This document shows, in pieces, positions 44,700 to 52,641 of a stretch of DNA of 64,000 nt. Both the position numbers and the translations under genes were made by a program. Under the pieces are notes generated by a model, which worked only from the letters and a program-made list of their open reading frames with translations, did not search any database and was not told where the DNA came from. Every line of letters starts with the position of its first letter. Positions within the stretch are counted from its first letter, which is position 1. The DNA is from Streptomyces sulphureus DSM 40104. GTDB taxonomy: Bacteria; Actinomycetota; Actinomycetes; Streptomycetales; Streptomycetaceae. The stretch is taken from the NCBI RefSeq assembly GCF_000381025.1, contig NZ_KB905814.1, positions 310,001 to 374,000 of the forward strand. The letters run 5' to 3'.

Positions 44700-46781
44700 C
44701 TACCGACCGGTTCTCGTCCGACTCCCCGAGCTCCCTCGGCGCCGCGGCTCACCGAGCGGGCCCGCGCCGCGGCGCTGCCGCTGAGGCGGATCGTAGAGGA
44801 GCGAGAGACGCCGTGCACAGGCTGCCTCGGTACCGTTCCCCTCTTCACCGCGCCTGCGCAACTCCCGTACGCGTGCGGGCAGTCCGGCGGCCTGCACCGA
44901 CTCGTCGAGGAGGCTGCTCACGAGCTCCAGTTGCGCGCCCCCGGTAGGGGGCGCCCCGGACGGGTCCTCGCGCAGCCAGAGTGCGACCGCGTACCCCGCG
45001 TCCATCGCGGCATCCACCGCGCGGGCCGCCGCGCCCTGGGAGACCCCGGCGTGGTGGAGCGGGACGGCCGTCGGGGCGAGGCGCTCGAGCGGCTCGAACT
45101 CGCCAACGGCCGCGGAGAGTTCGCCCGGCTGACGCCGGCCGGCACGCTCGGGGAGGAGCGGGTGGGCCTCCATCGGGCCGCGGCTCACCCCCTGCCACCG
45201 CTCCTCGCGCACCGCCACCTCCTCCTCGGGCGGGTCCGGGCTGCCGACGGTGCGCTGCCAGTCGCGGAGCACGACGCTGCGGTGGAGGCCGAGCTGCTGG
45301 CACGCTCCGCCGTCCGGCGTCCGCACCTCCCACCGCTCGACGGGCAGGTCGAAGAGCTGCCGCGGCACCACGAACTCGACGGCGGCGAGGTGCGTGAAGG
45401 CGTCCCCCAGGTCGAGCGCCGCCGGCAGCGCCGCGCAGATCGCTTCGCGCAGCCGGGAGCGCGCCACGGCCCGCCCGCCGACCTGCTGGACGCGGTGGTG
45501 CCCGCGCGGCCGCAGCAGCTCGATCTGCCAGGTGTGCGTGCCCGGTTGGGAGAGTTCGGGATGGATGACGACGCGGACGTCGGCCCGCGCCGATGCCGCC
45601 CTCGGGTCCTCGGCGAGCAGATCGGCGACCCGCTCCGCGATGACCGGGTTGTCAACCCGCAGGCCGGTCTCCTCCACCCACGCCGCGAGCGCCTCCAGCG
45701 CGTCCGCAGGACCACGCTGTTCCCAGGCGAGCGCGCTGCAGACCTTGGCCGCGTAGAAGACCACGGCCTCCAACTCCATGCCGGATGCGCCGGCGCCGCC
45801 CGGAACGCGGCCGTCGTGCGCGTCGTAGAGGAGACCGGCACCCTCGCGCCAGCTCCGTGGCCGGTACTCGCGGACGTGGTACGAAGGACGCAACACCATG
45901 TCCCTGGCCTCGTTGGCGAGTTCCAGCACCTCGCCGGCGGTGCGCGGGGCCGGAAGCCGGGCGAAGAGCTCGTAGAGCGCGGTGCGCAGCTCGGGCGTGA
46001 ACGTACCGTCGCCGCGCTGGAGCCGGGGCTGGATGCGGGGCCAGCACTCGCCGGGCACGAGGAGCCGGCCGCGGTGGTACCTGTCGTGGGCGCCGAGGAC
46101 CTCGTGGAGGACGCGCGCGGCCGCAGGCGTCTCGTCGCAGAGGGTGCGCAGCGCGGTGATGGGGGTGGCGACGCTCCCCGTCGACTCGGCGCCCTTGCAG
46201 ACGCCGATCACCGCGCCCCGCTCGAGATCGACGACGGGGCCGCCGGAGCAGCCCGCACGCAACTGCCCGCCCTGCACGACGAGATGGCCGCCCCGGCCGC
46301 CGCTCACCGAGCCGACGCTGGGGTGGAACTCGACCCCGCCGCCCGGCACCTCGATCCATCCGTAGAGCCCGCAGCCGGGCGCGGGCGCGAGGGTGGAGCG
46401 GTCGCTCAGCCAGAGGCACTCGGGGTCGAACGGGTAGGCGGCGGAGACCCGCACGAGGGCCAGGTCGGGAAAGGGCCAGGCCCGTGTGCGCACCGTGTCG
46501 GGGTCCGGGAGGGAGAAGACGAGCTCACCTTCGAGCACCTCCTCCTCTGCCGTGGTCACGGCGACGGGTGCGGCTCCGCGCCAGACCTCCTCGCCGCCCG
46601 CAGCCGCGACGTGCCCCGCCGTCAGCACCCAGCCCGGTGCCACGAAGAAGCCGCTGCCCCAGAACTTCCCCGCGGCGCCTCCCGGTTCGCCCGACGCGCC
46701 GATCCGCACCACGGAGGGGCGCACGGCCTCCCCGAGGATGTCCGCGGAGCCTCCCCCCGACGTCATCGCGCACGGGCGCAC
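44700..46781 (-). CDS. Trypsin-like protease with VMAP-C-like C-terminal domain
   Basis: 693 residues from GTG 46781; an ATG at 46766 is an equally possible start. Residues ~15-215 are a chymotrypsin-fold protease with the full triad: His57 (LTAGHVA), Asp106 (FPDLALV), Ser179 (GCSGGPV). No signal peptide, so it acts inside the cell. After a middle helical region, residues ~380-690 resemble the VMAP-C domain (HTWQIELLRPRG, FVVPRQLFDLPVERWEV, SVVLRDWQRT, ERW) that couples vWA-MoxR systems to effectors. It is the first gene of the operon. The likely role is a protease effector activated on sensing of a threat. The end is basic and disordered. Confidence 0.85.
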   Translation of the reverse strand: MRPCAMTSGGGSADILGEAVRPSVVRIGASGEPGGAAGKFWGSGFFVAPGWVLTAGHVAAAGGEEVWRGAAPVAVTTAEEEVLEGELVFSLPDPDTVRTRAWPFPDLALVRVSAAYPFDPECLWLSDRSTLAPAPGCGLYGWIEVPGGGVEFHPSVGSVSGGRGGHLVVQGGQLRAGCSGGPVVDLERGAVIGVCKGAESTGSVATPITALRTLCDETPAAARVLHEVLGAHDRYHRGRLLVPGECWPRIQPRLQRGDGTFTPELRTALYELFARLPAPRTAGEVLELANEARDMVLRPSYHVREYRPRSWREGAGLLYDAHDGRVPGGAGASGMELEAVVFYAAKVCSALAWEQRGPADALEALAAWVEETGLRVDNPVIAERVADLLAEDPRAASARADVRVVIHPELSQPGTHTWQIELLRPRGHHRVQQVGGRAVARSRLREAICAALPAALDLGDAFTHLAAVEFVVPRQLFDLPVERWEVRTPDGGACQQLGLHRSVVLRDWQRTVGSPDPPEEEVAVREERWQGVSRGPMEAHPLLPERAGRRQPGELSAAVGEFEPLERLAPTAVPLHHAGVSQGAAARAVDAAMDAGYAVALWLREDPSGAPPTGGAQLELVSSLLDESVQAAGLPARVRELRRRGEEGNGTEAACARRLSLLYDPPQRQRRGAGPLGEPRRRGSSGSRTRTGR

Positions 46782-46968
46782 CGCTGCCGCGCCCTGCCCG
46801 CCGTCCGCAACTCGTCCATGCGCCGTGCTCGCCCCCGTCCGCCGTCGTGAAGGGACAGGCTAGTCCCGGTACTCCGCGGACGGGAGGGTGCCGGCGGCCG
46901 CGAGGGGCGAGGATGGGAACGCGTGGCACGGGCGGCGGCGGGCCGTCCGCCGTCGAGAGGAGAACGGT

Positions 46969-47319
46969 GTGGAACCGATCATCCAGGAGGTCGAACTCCC
47001 GGGAGGCGGGCGAGTGTTGGCGAGGGTGACCGTGCCGGACGATGCCGAGCTGCCGGAGGGCGCGGAGGACGACGGGTTCGGGTACCGCGACGTCGGCGCG
47101 GTCGATCGGCTCTCCGCCCGCGTCGAGCAGCTCAACGAGGTGATCGCCGGCGTGGGTTCGGCCGTACGCGGCGCCGCGGCGGCCGCGGCGCCGCACGAGG
47201 TGACCGTGTCGTTCGGCGTGGAACTCGCGCTGCGCCCCGGCCGCACGGTGGCGCTCCTCGCCGACGGGGAGGGCAAAGCGGCGCTCTCCGTCTCGCTCAC
47301 CTGGCGCGGGGACGGCTAG
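46969..47319 (+). CDS. Trypsin-co-occurring domain protein (CU044_2847 family)
   Basis: 116 residues from GTG after GAGAGGAG. It matches the small 'trypco1' domain: EPIIQEVELPGGGRVLARV at the start, a linker with a helix (VDRLSARVEQLNEVIAGVGSAVRG), then HEVTVSFGVELALRPGRTVALLADGEGKAALSVSLTW. These proteins are found beside intracellular trypsin-like proteases in predicted conflict systems and may be their regulator or substrate. Divergent from the protease gene with a 187-base intergenic region, so both could share control. Overlaps the convergent doxX stop by 4 bases. Confidence 0.85.
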   Translation: MEPIIQEVELPGGGRVLARVTVPDDAELPEGAEDDGFGYRDVGAVDRLSARVEQLNEVIAGVGSAVRGAAAAAAPHEVTVSFGVELALRPGRTVALLADGEGKAALSVSLTWRGDG

Positions 47320-47681
47320 GCCGCCCCGAGGAAGTGCCCGAGGGCGGCCACGGCGAGAAACAGAAAGGCCGCGGGGAACGCGAGGTTGTGGAAGACGCGC
47401 GCCCGGGCGTGCGCGGCGACCGCCCCCGCGAAGAAGAGCACGAGACCGAGCGCGGCAGCCGCCCCGAGCCGCGGCAGCCCGAGGAGCCCGAGCAACAGCC
47501 CCGCGGCGCCGGCCCCTTCCAGCACCGCGAGGCCAGGAATCCACTTCCTGTCGACGCCCACCTCCGCGGCGTTCTCCGTGACGAAGCGCGCCCCCGCGGC
47601 CTTCGCCACCACCTCGCACGCGTTGGCCAGGAGGCAGGCGAAGGTCGCGGCGAGCAGCACGCCTTCGGCGACCGCGCTCAA
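47316..47681 (-). CDS. DoxX family membrane protein
   Basis: 121 residues from a TTG placed 9 bases after GGGGGAGG; a GTG at 47690 is an alternative but sits directly on the ribosome site. Four hydrophobic segments (VLLAATFACLLANACEVV, GLAVLEGAGAAGLLLGLLG, AAALGLVLFFAGAVAAHA, AAFLFLAVAALGHFLG) match the DoxX-like four-helix fold. Family members take part in membrane redox or stress responses. Divergent from an ECF sigma factor that may control it. Confidence 0.83.
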   Translation of the reverse strand: MSAVAEGVLLAATFACLLANACEVVAKAAGARFVTENAAEVGVDRKWIPGLAVLEGAGAAGLLLGLLGLPRLGAAAALGLVLFFAGAVAAHARARVFHNLAFPAAFLFLAVAALGHFLGAA

Positions 47682-47840
47682 CTGCCGCACCTCCCCCGCA
47701 CGGTGGCCGGCTGCGGTGCGGACGGCCGGTCTGGGCGGACGGTGCTTAGACTCATCAGTGCCTCCTCGAACGGGGCGTGCCCGTCGGGTCGTCGGTGTCT
47801 CCCGCCCTTCTGACGTCCCGCACGCACGAAAGGTGACCCC

Positions 47841-48707
47841 GTGGAACTCGTCGAGCAATTCGAGGCGGCACGGCCCCGGCTGATGTCGCTCGCGCTCCGG
47901 ATCGTCGGCTCGCACCACGACGCGGAGGACGCCGTCCAGGCCGCCTGGGTGAGAGCGCAGGCAGCCGGTACGGCGGACGTGGCCAACCCGGCCGGCTGGT
48001 TCACCACCGTCACCGCCCGCCTCTGCCTCGACCTCCTCAGGACCCGCGAGCGGCGCGGCGAACTCCCCCTGCTCGCACAGGACGTGCCGGACGGACAGCT
48101 CGACGCGGAAGAGGCCTTCCTCCGCCGGGAGCGGGTGTCTCGGGCGCTCCTCGTCCTCCTCGACGAGCTGTCGCCGAGCCAACGGGTGGCCTACGTGCTC
48201 CACGACCTCTTCGCCCTTCCCTTCACGGACGTCGCGCAGGTCCTCGGCACGAGCCCGGGAGCGGCGAAGAAACTCGCCAGCCGTGCGCGCACCAGGCTGC
48301 ACGCGGCACCGCCGGCCGCTTCGGACTCGGACGCCGAACACCTCGCCCTCGTCGAGGCGTTCCTCGCCGCCGCGCGCGGCGGCGACCTCGCACGGCTCGT
48401 CGGACTGCTCGCGCCCGGCGCCGTCCGCCAGGCCGATCGCCGGCTGCTCCCCGAAGGCGTACGGACCCGGGTCGACGGGGCCGAGGAGATCGCGGAGGAG
48501 ACGAGGGCCTTCGCCGGGCGGATCGCCGTCGCTGCTCCGGTGCTGGTCTCGGGGCGTCCGGGCGCGGTCGTCGCACCCGGCGGGCACGCCTGGGCGCTGA
48601 TCCGCTTCCGCCTGGAGGCCGGGCTCGTGGCGGGGATCGACATCGCTCCCTACGCGCCCGGTGTGCTCTCGCTCATCGGCTCCGTACCGCCCGGTGGGCA
48701 GCGGTGA
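47841..48707 (+). CDS. ECF sigma factor with SnoaL-like C-terminal domain
   Basis: 288 residues; GTG start. Sigma region 2 (FEAARPRLMSLALRIVGSHHDAEDAVQAAWVRA) and region 4 (LDELSPSQRVAYVLHDLFALPFTDVAQVLGTSPGAAKKLASRARTRL) are followed by a ~110-residue SnoaL/NTF2-like extension (EHLALVEAFLAAARGGDLARLVGLLAPGA). This layout is that of ECF41/SigJ-like factors, where the extension controls activity. The DGGGK motif usual in ECF41 is not seen. No anti-sigma gene is adjacent. The divergent DoxX gene is a plausible target. Confidence 0.88.
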   Translation: MELVEQFEAARPRLMSLALRIVGSHHDAEDAVQAAWVRAQAAGTADVANPAGWFTTVTARLCLDLLRTRERRGELPLLAQDVPDGQLDAEEAFLRRERVSRALLVLLDELSPSQRVAYVLHDLFALPFTDVAQVLGTSPGAAKKLASRARTRLHAAPPAASDSDAEHLALVEAFLAAARGGDLARLVGLLAPGAVRQADRRLLPEGVRTRVDGAEEIAEETRAFAGRIAVAAPVLVSGRPGAVVAPGGHAWALIRFRLEAGLVAGIDIAPYAPGVLSLIGSVPPGGQR

Positions 48708-48772
48708 AAGGCGCTCCCGGCAGCGCGGAGAATGGGGGTCCGAGAGACGTCGTACCCGACAGGAGCAGCACC

Positions 48773-48952
48773 GTGTACTTCACCGACCGAGGCATCGAGG
48801 AGCTCGCCGACCGGCGGGGCGAGGAGGAGGTCACCCTCGGCTGGCTCGCCGACCAACTGCGCGCCTTCGTCGACCTCAACCCCGACTTCGAGGTGCCCGT
48901 GGAGCGGCTGGCGACCTGGCTCGCGCGGCTCGAGGACGAGGACGACGAGTGA
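48773..48952 (+). CDS. DUF6104 family protein
   Basis: 59 residues from GTG after AGGAG; starts VYFTDRGIEELADRRGEEEVTLGWLADQLRAF and ends in WLARLEDEDDE. It matches the short acidic DUF6104 family of actinobacteria, nearly full length. Function is unknown; likely a small soluble helical protein. A longer frame from 48704 has no ribosome site and no family similarity upstream. Confidence 0.85.
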   Translation: MYFTDRGIEELADRRGEEEVTLGWLADQLRAFVDLNPDFEVPVERLATWLARLEDEDDE

Positions 48953-49059
48953 CCGCGGGGCTGGGCGCCGGTGACGGTGCGGGCGGCAACTCGGGACGCC
49001 CACCGGCGCGTTGACCCGCGCGCGGTGGCGGGCGCGAGCGGGTTGCGGCCATCGACGAC

Positions 49060-49097
49060 GCGACATATCGTGTTTGGGCGAGGATGCGATATGTCGC
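49060..49097. promoter_or_regulatory. Inverted-repeat operator, probably for PadR
   Basis: GCGACATATCG (49060-49070) and CGATATGTCGC (49087-49097), perfect 11-bp arms 16 bases apart. Each arm is itself nearly palindromic (8 of 10). The ATATCG core is typical of PadR-type sites controlling DUF4097-PadR operons. It lies 156 bases before the DUF4097 start. Confidence 0.65.
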
Positions 49098-49252
49098 CGT
49101 CTCGCGGTGGTACGGGGGTGTCCCGCAGGGGTCACGGACGGCGCCGGGGAGCCCCGGCTGCCGTCCGGAGCCCCTGCGGGGCGACCGTGTCGGGCCACCG
49201 TCGCCGGCCCGTGCGCGTCCACGCGTCGTATGCAGACCCCAGGGGGAGCGCC

Positions 49253-50101
49253 ATGGCCGAGCAGAGCCGGTGGATCGACAGCCCGCAGACGGTCGTCTTC
49301 GAGGCCGTCGACGCGGTCGACATCCGCCTCGTCGACGGCGCCGTGAACATCGTCGGCACCGAGGAGAGCACCGCGCGGCTGGAGGTGGAGAGCGTCGAGG
49401 GCCCGCCGCTCCGCGTGGACCGCAGCGGCGACCGCCTCAGCATCAACCACGGCGAACTCACCTGGCACGGCCTCCTCGACTGGCTCGATCGCAAGGACAC
49501 CCGCCGCTCCGCGCGCCTCACCCTCTCCGTGCCGCGCGCCTCGGCTCTCCGCCTCGGCGCCGTCTCCGCACACGCCGTCGTCTCGGGGCTGCGGGGCCGG
49601 GCCGAGCTCCAGTCGGTCTCCGGTGAGGCGACCCTCGTCGGGCTCTCCGGGACCGTCTCGGCACACACCGTCTCCGGGTGCGTGGAGGCGCAGGGCCGCC
49701 GCGGGTCGCTCCGCTTCCACTCCGTCTCCGGGGACCTCACCTCCGTCGAGGACGCCGGCTCGGCGCTCCACGCCGACTCGGTCAGCGGTGCCGTCATCGT
49801 CGATCTCGGCCGCGCCCCGGACGCCGCCACCGACGTCGAACTGACCACCGTCACAGGCGAGGTGGCCGTCCGGATGCCGCGGCCCGTCGACGCGGAGGTG
49901 CGGGCGAGCAGCTCCTCGGCGGTCACCTGCGACTTCGAGAAGACCTCGCCTTTCCCTTGGCCGGGCGCGCACAGCCTGCGCCGTGCCTACGGCAACTCCG
50001 CGGGGCGGTTGCGCGCCGGCAGCGCCTCGGGGCCCGTCGCCCTCCTGCTCCGCCCGCCGTCGCCGGCCGACGCCGAACCGATCGTCCTCGAGGAGCGCTG
50101 A
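49253..50101 (+). CDS. DUF4097 (toastrack) family protein
   Basis: 282 residues; the ATG follows AGGGGGAG. After WIDSPQTVVFEAVDAVDIRLVDGAVNIVG the protein consists of repeated beta-strand units with the pattern 'VSG...' (HAVVSGLRG, QSVSGEATL, HTVSGCVEA, HSVSGDLTS, DSVSGAVIV), the signature of a right-handed 'toastrack' beta-solenoid. No signal peptide. Such proteins usually pair with a PadR regulator or anti-sigma-like partner and may be cell-envelope stress adaptors. The stop is followed one base later by the padR ATG, so the two are one operon. Confidence 0.88.
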   Translation: MAEQSRWIDSPQTVVFEAVDAVDIRLVDGAVNIVGTEESTARLEVESVEGPPLRVDRSGDRLSINHGELTWHGLLDWLDRKDTRRSARLTLSVPRASALRLGAVSAHAVVSGLRGRAELQSVSGEATLVGLSGTVSAHTVSGCVEAQGRRGSLRFHSVSGDLTSVEDAGSALHADSVSGAVIVDLGRAPDAATDVELTTVTGEVAVRMPRPVDAEVRASSSSAVTCDFEKTSPFPWPGAHSLRRAYGNSAGRLRAGSASGPVALLLRPPSPADAEPIVLEER

Positions 50102-50102
50102 G

Positions 50103-51191
50103 ATGCCCCCAGTCTTCGCCCACGGCCGGCTCCGCCTCTACCTGCTGAAGCTTCTCGAGGAAGCCCCCCGGCACGGCTACGAGATCATGCGCCTGCTCAA
50201 GGAACGCTTCCAAGGGCTCTACGCCCCTTCGGCGGGCACCGTCTACCCGCGCCTCGCCAAGCTGGAGGCCGAGGGACTCGTCACCCACACCACCGAGGGC
50301 GGCCGCAAGACCTACGCCATCACCCCGGCAGGCTTGGAGGAACTCGCCGATCGGAAAGCGGAGTTGGCCGAGCTGGAGCTGGAGATAGGAGCCTCCCTCT
50401 CCGCCCTTGCGGCCGACATCCGCGAGGACGTCCGCGGCTCCGCCGACGACTTGCGCCGCGAGATGCGGCAGCGCATGCAGGGCGGTGGCCGCTCGGCGAG
50501 CGCCACCGGCTCGGCCTGCGGCGAAGAGCGCCCTTCCGGCGGCGCCGAGCGCCCCTCGGCTGACGGCGAGGCGTGGCGCAGGGCCAAGGAAGAGGTCCGG
50601 CGGGCCAAGGAGGCGTGGAAGGAGCAGGCGCGCGAGGCGAAGGACGAGGCCCGCCGCGCGAAGCACCAGGCGGAGAAGGAACGCGAGGCGCACCAGGACG
50701 CCGTCGAGGAGTTGCAGCGCGTCGCCCGTCGGGTGCGCGACCAGGTCCAGAGCGGCCGCCGCACAGGGGACTGGGCGACGGCGCTCCGCGACGGGATGGC
50801 CGAATTCACCCGCGAAATGGACCGGTTGGGCCAGCAGCACGCCCCCGCCCCTCCCCCGGAGGCCCAGAGCGCGCCCCCGCCCCAGCACCGGGAAGAGGCG
50901 ACGCCACGGCCCGATCCCGCCTGGGGCGAGGAAGTCCTCCAGGACGACCCGGCGCGCAGCCTGGAGCGCCTCCTCGACCGCTTTCGCGACGACATCCGCG
51001 ACGCCGCCCGCGACACCGGCGTCGACGAGCGGCGCCTCCGCGAGGTGCGCCGTCAACTCTCCACCACGGCCGCCCATCTCGGCGCCGCCCTCCGTGACCC
51101 CGACGTGTACTTCGGCCCGGACGGCCCGGGCACAGCCCGGGCCGAGAAGCCGGCCCCCGAACCACCGACGGGCGACGACCCGTCCAACTGA
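50103..51191 (+). CDS. PadR family regulator with long coiled-coil tail
   Basis: 362 residues. The N-terminal winged helix (residues 5-80: RLRLYLLKLLEEAPRHGYEIMRLLKERFQGLYAPSAGTVYPRLAKLEAEGLV) is PadR. Beyond residue 130 it is unusual: a long Lys/Glu/Arg/Ala-rich helix (WRRAKEEVRRAKEAWKEQAREAKDEARRAK...) predicts a coiled coil, then a proline-rich spacer and a second helical region. PadR proteins usually have 110-200 residues. The last codons (GDDPSN stop) lie in a 17-base sequence repeated in the tract downstream. It probably represses its own operon through the inverted repeat at 49060. Confidence 0.88.
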   Translation: MPPVFAHGRLRLYLLKLLEEAPRHGYEIMRLLKERFQGLYAPSAGTVYPRLAKLEAEGLVTHTTEGGRKTYAITPAGLEELADRKAELAELELEIGASLSALAADIREDVRGSADDLRREMRQRMQGGGRSASATGSACGEERPSGGAERPSADGEAWRRAKEEVRRAKEAWKEQAREAKDEARRAKHQAEKEREAHQDAVEELQRVARRVRDQVQSGRRTGDWATALRDGMAEFTREMDRLGQQHAPAPPPEAQSAPPPQHREEATPRPDPAWGEEVLQDDPARSLERLLDRFRDDIRDAARDTGVDERRLREVRRQLSTTAAHLGAALRDPDVYFGPDGPGTARAEKPAPEPPTGDDPSN

Positions 51192-51770
51192 ACCTGCCTC
51201 ACGCATGGTTGGCCTCTCGGCCGTGCGTCCGCCCCGGAGTGTTCCATCAAATGGATCTGTTCCACGGCTCGTATCCGGCCGACTCGTCGGCACCCGTCCC
51301 GCTGAACGCTTCGGCACCACTGGCCTGCCCGGAGCCCGGACAAGGCCACACGGCCCCGTGCCGGCACTATCCACTGGACGACCCGTCCAACTGCACCTCA
51401 CCCGCACCCAGTTACGGCAGCCCGACCCGCTCGACGGCCCGGCACCAATCAACCTGCCGGACACCCAGCCAAGGCAACACGGCTCTCCGGCACCACGCCC
51501 CGCTGAACAGCCCGCCAACCGCACCCGACCGGCGCCCAATTGCGGCGACCCGACCCGTCGAGACGCGCCCCGCCGGACGACACGGCACCTGCCCTGCCCC
51601 CGACCAGGACAGGGCAGCCCTCAGCCGCCACACCCCGCTGGACAACCCGTCCCACCACGCCTGACGCACCCCCTTGCGACAGCCCGACCCGTCGACCCGC
51701 CCCACCGGACGGCCCCGCACCACGGCACAGCGTGCCCGCCGGCCCTACCGGCTGCACCGGTGAACGACCC
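51175..51770. repeat. Degenerate tandem repeat tract of about 129-135 bp
   Basis: The anchor CTG-GAC-GAC-CCG-TCC appears at 51374, with variants at 51503 and 51638, i.e. periods of 129 and 135 bases (both multiples of 3). GACGACCCGTCCAACTG at 51377-51393 is identical to the last 17 bases of padR (51175-51191). Units share CCCAGTTACGGC / CCCAATTGCGGC, CAGCCCGACCCG and CACCACGCCCCGCTG. About 3.5 copies, 65-75% alike by eye. A plus frame (51209-51664) could code a repeat peptide, but no ribosome site supports it. Confidence 0.6.
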
Positions 51771-51833
51771 CGAGCAGCCCACCGCAACCGGACAGCCACG
51801 GCACCGCCGCTCCCGCACCGCGTCGACGCGGGC

Positions 51834-52457
51834 CTAACCCCCCTTGGGCTCCCGCCACATGGGCCACATCGGCGGGCCGCCGAACGGCAGCCTCACGGGC
51901 GCGGACGTCTCCACGAAGCCGTAGTGGAGGTAGATCCCCCGGCTGTGCTCGTTGCTCGCCTCCAGGTAGGCGGGGAGGCCCTCGCGGTCGCAGCGGTCGA
52001 GCGCCCGGCGCAGCAGCCGCCCGCCGAGTCCTCTGCCCTGGTCCTCGGGGTGGACGGCGATCGCCTGGAGATAGGCGTGGTCGGCCGTCGGGTGGTGGTC
52101 GCCCGTCGCCTCGCCCAGCGCCGGCAGCCGCACGTTGCCCGGGTCGACGCGGCCGAGGGCCTCGTCGAGCTCGTCGCCGCCGGTCAACTCCCCGCCCGAG
52201 GACCGGAACCAAAGGGCCACCGCCCGTGCGTCGGCGGCGAGTTCGGCGGTGCCGTGGCGCGCCGACATCGCGAGGAACGTGCCGAAGAGCCGCGGGTGGG
52301 CCGCCTCCCTGTGGCCCTCGTCGGGGAAGACCCAGCGGCTCACCGGGTCGTCGCGGAAGGCGACGTGGAGAAGGTCCGTGACGTCGGACACCTCCTCCGG
52401 CCGCACCGTGCGCGCGTCTCCCCCGTGCCCGGCTCTCTCCGTTCGCCGTACGTCCAT
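51834..52457 (-). CDS. GNAT family acetyltransferase
   Basis: 207 residues from ATG 52457 (MDVRRTERAG) with GGAGG upstream; the open frame continues further without sense. GNAT features: VRPEEVSDVTDLLHVAFRDDPV at the start, YLQAIAVHPEDQGRGLGGRLLRRALDRCDREGLPAYLEAS (motif A with the acetyl-CoA loop QGRGLG) and YLHYGFVETSA (motif B). It transfers acetyl from acetyl-CoA to an unknown amine. Soluble and stand-alone. Confidence 0.88.
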   Translation of the reverse strand: MDVRRTERAGHGGDARTVRPEEVSDVTDLLHVAFRDDPVSRWVFPDEGHREAAHPRLFGTFLAMSARHGTAELAADARAVALWFRSSGGELTGGDELDEALGRVDPGNVRLPALGEATGDHHPTADHAYLQAIAVHPEDQGRGLGGRLLRRALDRCDREGLPAYLEASNEHSRGIYLHYGFVETSAPVRLPFGGPPMWPMWREPKGG

Positions 52458-52641
52458 CCGTTGCAGCCTCCGCTCCGATCGCCGAACCGTCGCCGACCGC
52501 TCTACCGGTGCGGGGCGGCGTACACAAGATCTGCACCGCCGCACGGTCGGGAATCGGCCGCCGCCCCGCACACGGCACTGACTCGGAGCCCCAAGCCCGG
52601 TGCACGCAAGCGCAGTTCACCACCGGCCGCGGAAGACCGGC

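Noticed and set aside
44601..46850. A 749-codon plus-strand frame opposite the protease gene
   Set aside because: The minus strand carries an intact catalytic triad and family motifs; the plus frame does not.
51209..51664. A 151-codon repeat-protein gene
   Set aside because: No ribosome site or signal; repeats are degenerate, so it is kept only as a repeat tract.
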